A stretch of 5,739 nt of DNA from Pseudomonadota bacterium (GTDB lineage: Bacteria > Pseudomonadota > Gammaproteobacteria > Halothiobacillales > Halothiobacillaceae), in assembly GCA_021795795.1 (NCBI GenBank), contig JAJYPA010000522.1, forward strand, positions 1 through 5,739, written 5' to 3'. Made by a program: the position numbers and the translations under genes. How positions within the stretch are numbered: the stretch's first letter is position 1; each line of letters starts with the position of its first letter. Positions 4,770-5,739 of the stretch are shown in pieces. The notes below the pieces were generated by a model, which was not told the origin of the DNA, searched no databases, and worked only from the letters and a program-made list of their open reading frames with translations.

Positions 4770-4793
4770 ACGGGGCTGCCATAGCGGCCCCGT
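4770..4793 (+). terminator. GC-rich hairpin between the small gene and dabB
   Basis: A ten-pair stem (ACGGGGCTGC with GCGGCCCCGT, one G-T wobble) closes on the loop CATA. Only TATCAGT follows, with no proper T-tract. It is probably a partial terminator, an attenuator or an RNA-processing stem that sets the ratio of the small protein to DabB, and not a strong terminator. Confidence 0.55.
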
Positions 4794-4819
4794 TATCAGT
4801 GCCTTCTTGGGAGATTGTC

Positions 4820-5739
4820 ATGCCATCAAACCTGAATTTCATCATCCTCATGCTCATCTCTGGGGTGCCGTTACTACTTTGGGCGATGGGGCTTTTCGGG
4901 AGCGTTCTGCCCGGCGAACATGCCCGACTGATGGCACGCCTGAGTAACGGCGCCGCAGGGTTGGCTTTCCTCTGCGCGGCCCTTGCCGCACTGCTGTATG
5001 CGGTCGGCGGAAAGGCCCTAACGGTAACCCCATTCTCCTTTGCCTTGCCCGGGGACGTAGGGGCGTTGGCCCTGAGCATCTATATCAATGTCGTAACGCT
5101 GGTGATGCTCGCTCTGGTTTCCTTCGTCGGATTCGTGGTTTCCCGCTACGCGCGCAACTATCTCCAGGGCGAAAAACATCAAGGGCGCTTTTATACCTGG
5201 CTCAATTTCACGCTTGCCTCCATCCTGACATTGATCGTTTCCGGCAATATGCTGATGTTTGTATTGGCATGGATTGCTACCAGCGTTTGCTTGCATCACC
5301 TCCTGATGTTCTATCCGGAGCGGGCGGGTGCCGTACTCGCGGCGCGTAAAAAATTCATTGTCAGCCGGATTGGCGAGATTAGCCTGCTGATAGCCGTATT
5401 GCTCATCGGCTCTACCCTGCACACGATGGACTTTGAGACAGTTCTTCATGCCATGGCGGCAATGACCGGGCCGCTCCCGGTCACGCTCCAATGGGCCAGC
5501 GGACTCATCGTATTGGCCGCAGCCCTTCAATCTGCCCAGTTTCCCACCCAAGGCTGGTTGATCCAGGTAATGGAAGCCCCTACCCCGGTGTCGGCCCTGT
5601 TGCATGCGGGTATTGTCAATGGCGGAGCTTTCCTGGTCATTCGCATGAGCCCGATCATGTCCCAGGCCATCACCGCCTCCGACGTCCTGGCCATCATCGG
5701 ACTGGTCACCATTGCTGCCGCCGGGCTGGTCATGCCGAC
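4820..5739 (+). CDS. dabB: DabB-like proton-channel subunit of the DAB inorganic-carbon transporter (NuoL family), 3' end outside window
   Basis: Visible are 306 residues of a multi-pass membrane protein. GGGAG at 4809-4813 precedes ATG4820 by six bases. It has the ND5/NuoL/MrpA antiporter fold: hydrophobic spans from residue 7 on, SRYARNYLQGEKHQGRFYTW, GNMLMFVLAW, AARKKFIVSRIGE, then SAQFPTQGWLIQVMEAPTPV and SALLHAGIVNGGAFL. The Y..GYL/GRF, ARKKF..SR.G and GWL..VMEAPTPVSALLHAG pattern is that of the NuoL-like partner of DabA (DUF2309), which uses an ion gradient to drive one-way CO2 hydration in the cytoplasm. DabB proteins are about 550 residues, so roughly half is missing. Positions matching E. 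coli NuoL Glu144 and Lys229 are Ile152 and Gln237 here. The alternative is another NuoL/NdhF-type antiporter subunit; finding dabA downstream would settle it. Confidence 0.85.
   Translation, partial: MPSNLNFIILMLISGVPLLLWAMGLFGSVLPGEHARLMARLSNGAAGLAFLCAALAALLYAVGGKALTVTPFSFALPGDVGALALSIYINVVTLVMLALVSFVGFVVSRYARNYLQGEKHQGRFYTWLNFTLASILTLIVSGNMLMFVLAWIATSVCLHHLLMFYPERAGAVLAARKKFIVSRIGEISLLIAVLLIGSTLHTMDFETVLHAMAAMTGPLPVTLQWASGLIVLAAALQSAQFPTQGWLIQVMEAPTPVSALLHAGIVNGGAFLVIRMSPIMSQAITASDVLAIIGLVTIAAAGLVMP

Noticed and set aside
5018..5605. Minus-strand open frame of 195 codons within the DabB region
   Set aside because: Low-complexity His/Gln/Gly-rich shadow of the membrane protein on the plus strand, which has a ribosome site and family motifs.

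Overview
This window looks like a tRNA-anchored, decaying piece of accessory DNA followed by the start of an inorganic-carbon uptake locus. The composition (moderately high GC with a few AT-rich spots), a P460-type cytochrome next to a secreted DsrE-like sulfur-handling protein, and a DabB-type (NuoL-like) membrane protein together suggest a proteobacterial chemolithoautotroph. An Acidithiobacillus-like sulfur/iron oxidiser is my best guess, but the genus is inferred and not proven by the sequence.

Layout. Positions 1-77 are the 3' part of tRNA-Ser(CGA), with encoded CCA. Its last 21 bases plus two more (57-79) are repeated exactly at 3488-3510, which marks attL and attR of a small integrated element of about 3.4 kb. 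Next to attL lie a rho-independent terminator and an internally deleted tyrosine-recombinase gene (179-424). A tightly packed cassette follows: a frameshifted small gene (428-631), an overlapping conserved small gene (621-848) and an IHF-alpha-like gene (850-1146). An IS5-family insertion sequence (1131-2161) comes next; its transposase carries two compensating frameshifts. Facing left from the far side is a two-gene operon: a secreted cytochrome P460 (3270-2692), then a secreted DsrE-family protein (2644-2151) broken by a one-base shift in a G5 run.

Beyond attR, overlapping inverted repeats and a second, different integrase relic (about 3543-3834) suggest that a second element was inserted in tandem at the same tRNA end. 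The stretch from 3835 to 4261 holds no gene I can defend. A strongly AT-rich block with inverted repeats (4262-4325) then precedes a small histidine-rich protein gene (4490-4759), a GC-rich hairpin (4770-4793) and the first 306 codons of a DabB-like protein (4820 to the window end). DabB works with the CO2-hydrating protein DabA, whose gene would be expected just downstream.

How it fits together. The left two thirds reads as a mini-island in decay: an integrase that has lost its core, a dead transposase and at least two further genes with single-base frameshifts. The IS ends supply the stop codons of both flanking genes, and the four bases flanking the two IS ends differ (CTAA and CTAG). This suggests that the IS marks a deletion junction and not a clean insertion. 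The gene pairs most worth following up are the small-gene/IHF cassette, the P460-DsrE operon with its palindromic promoter region, and the small histidine-rich protein leading the DAB locus.
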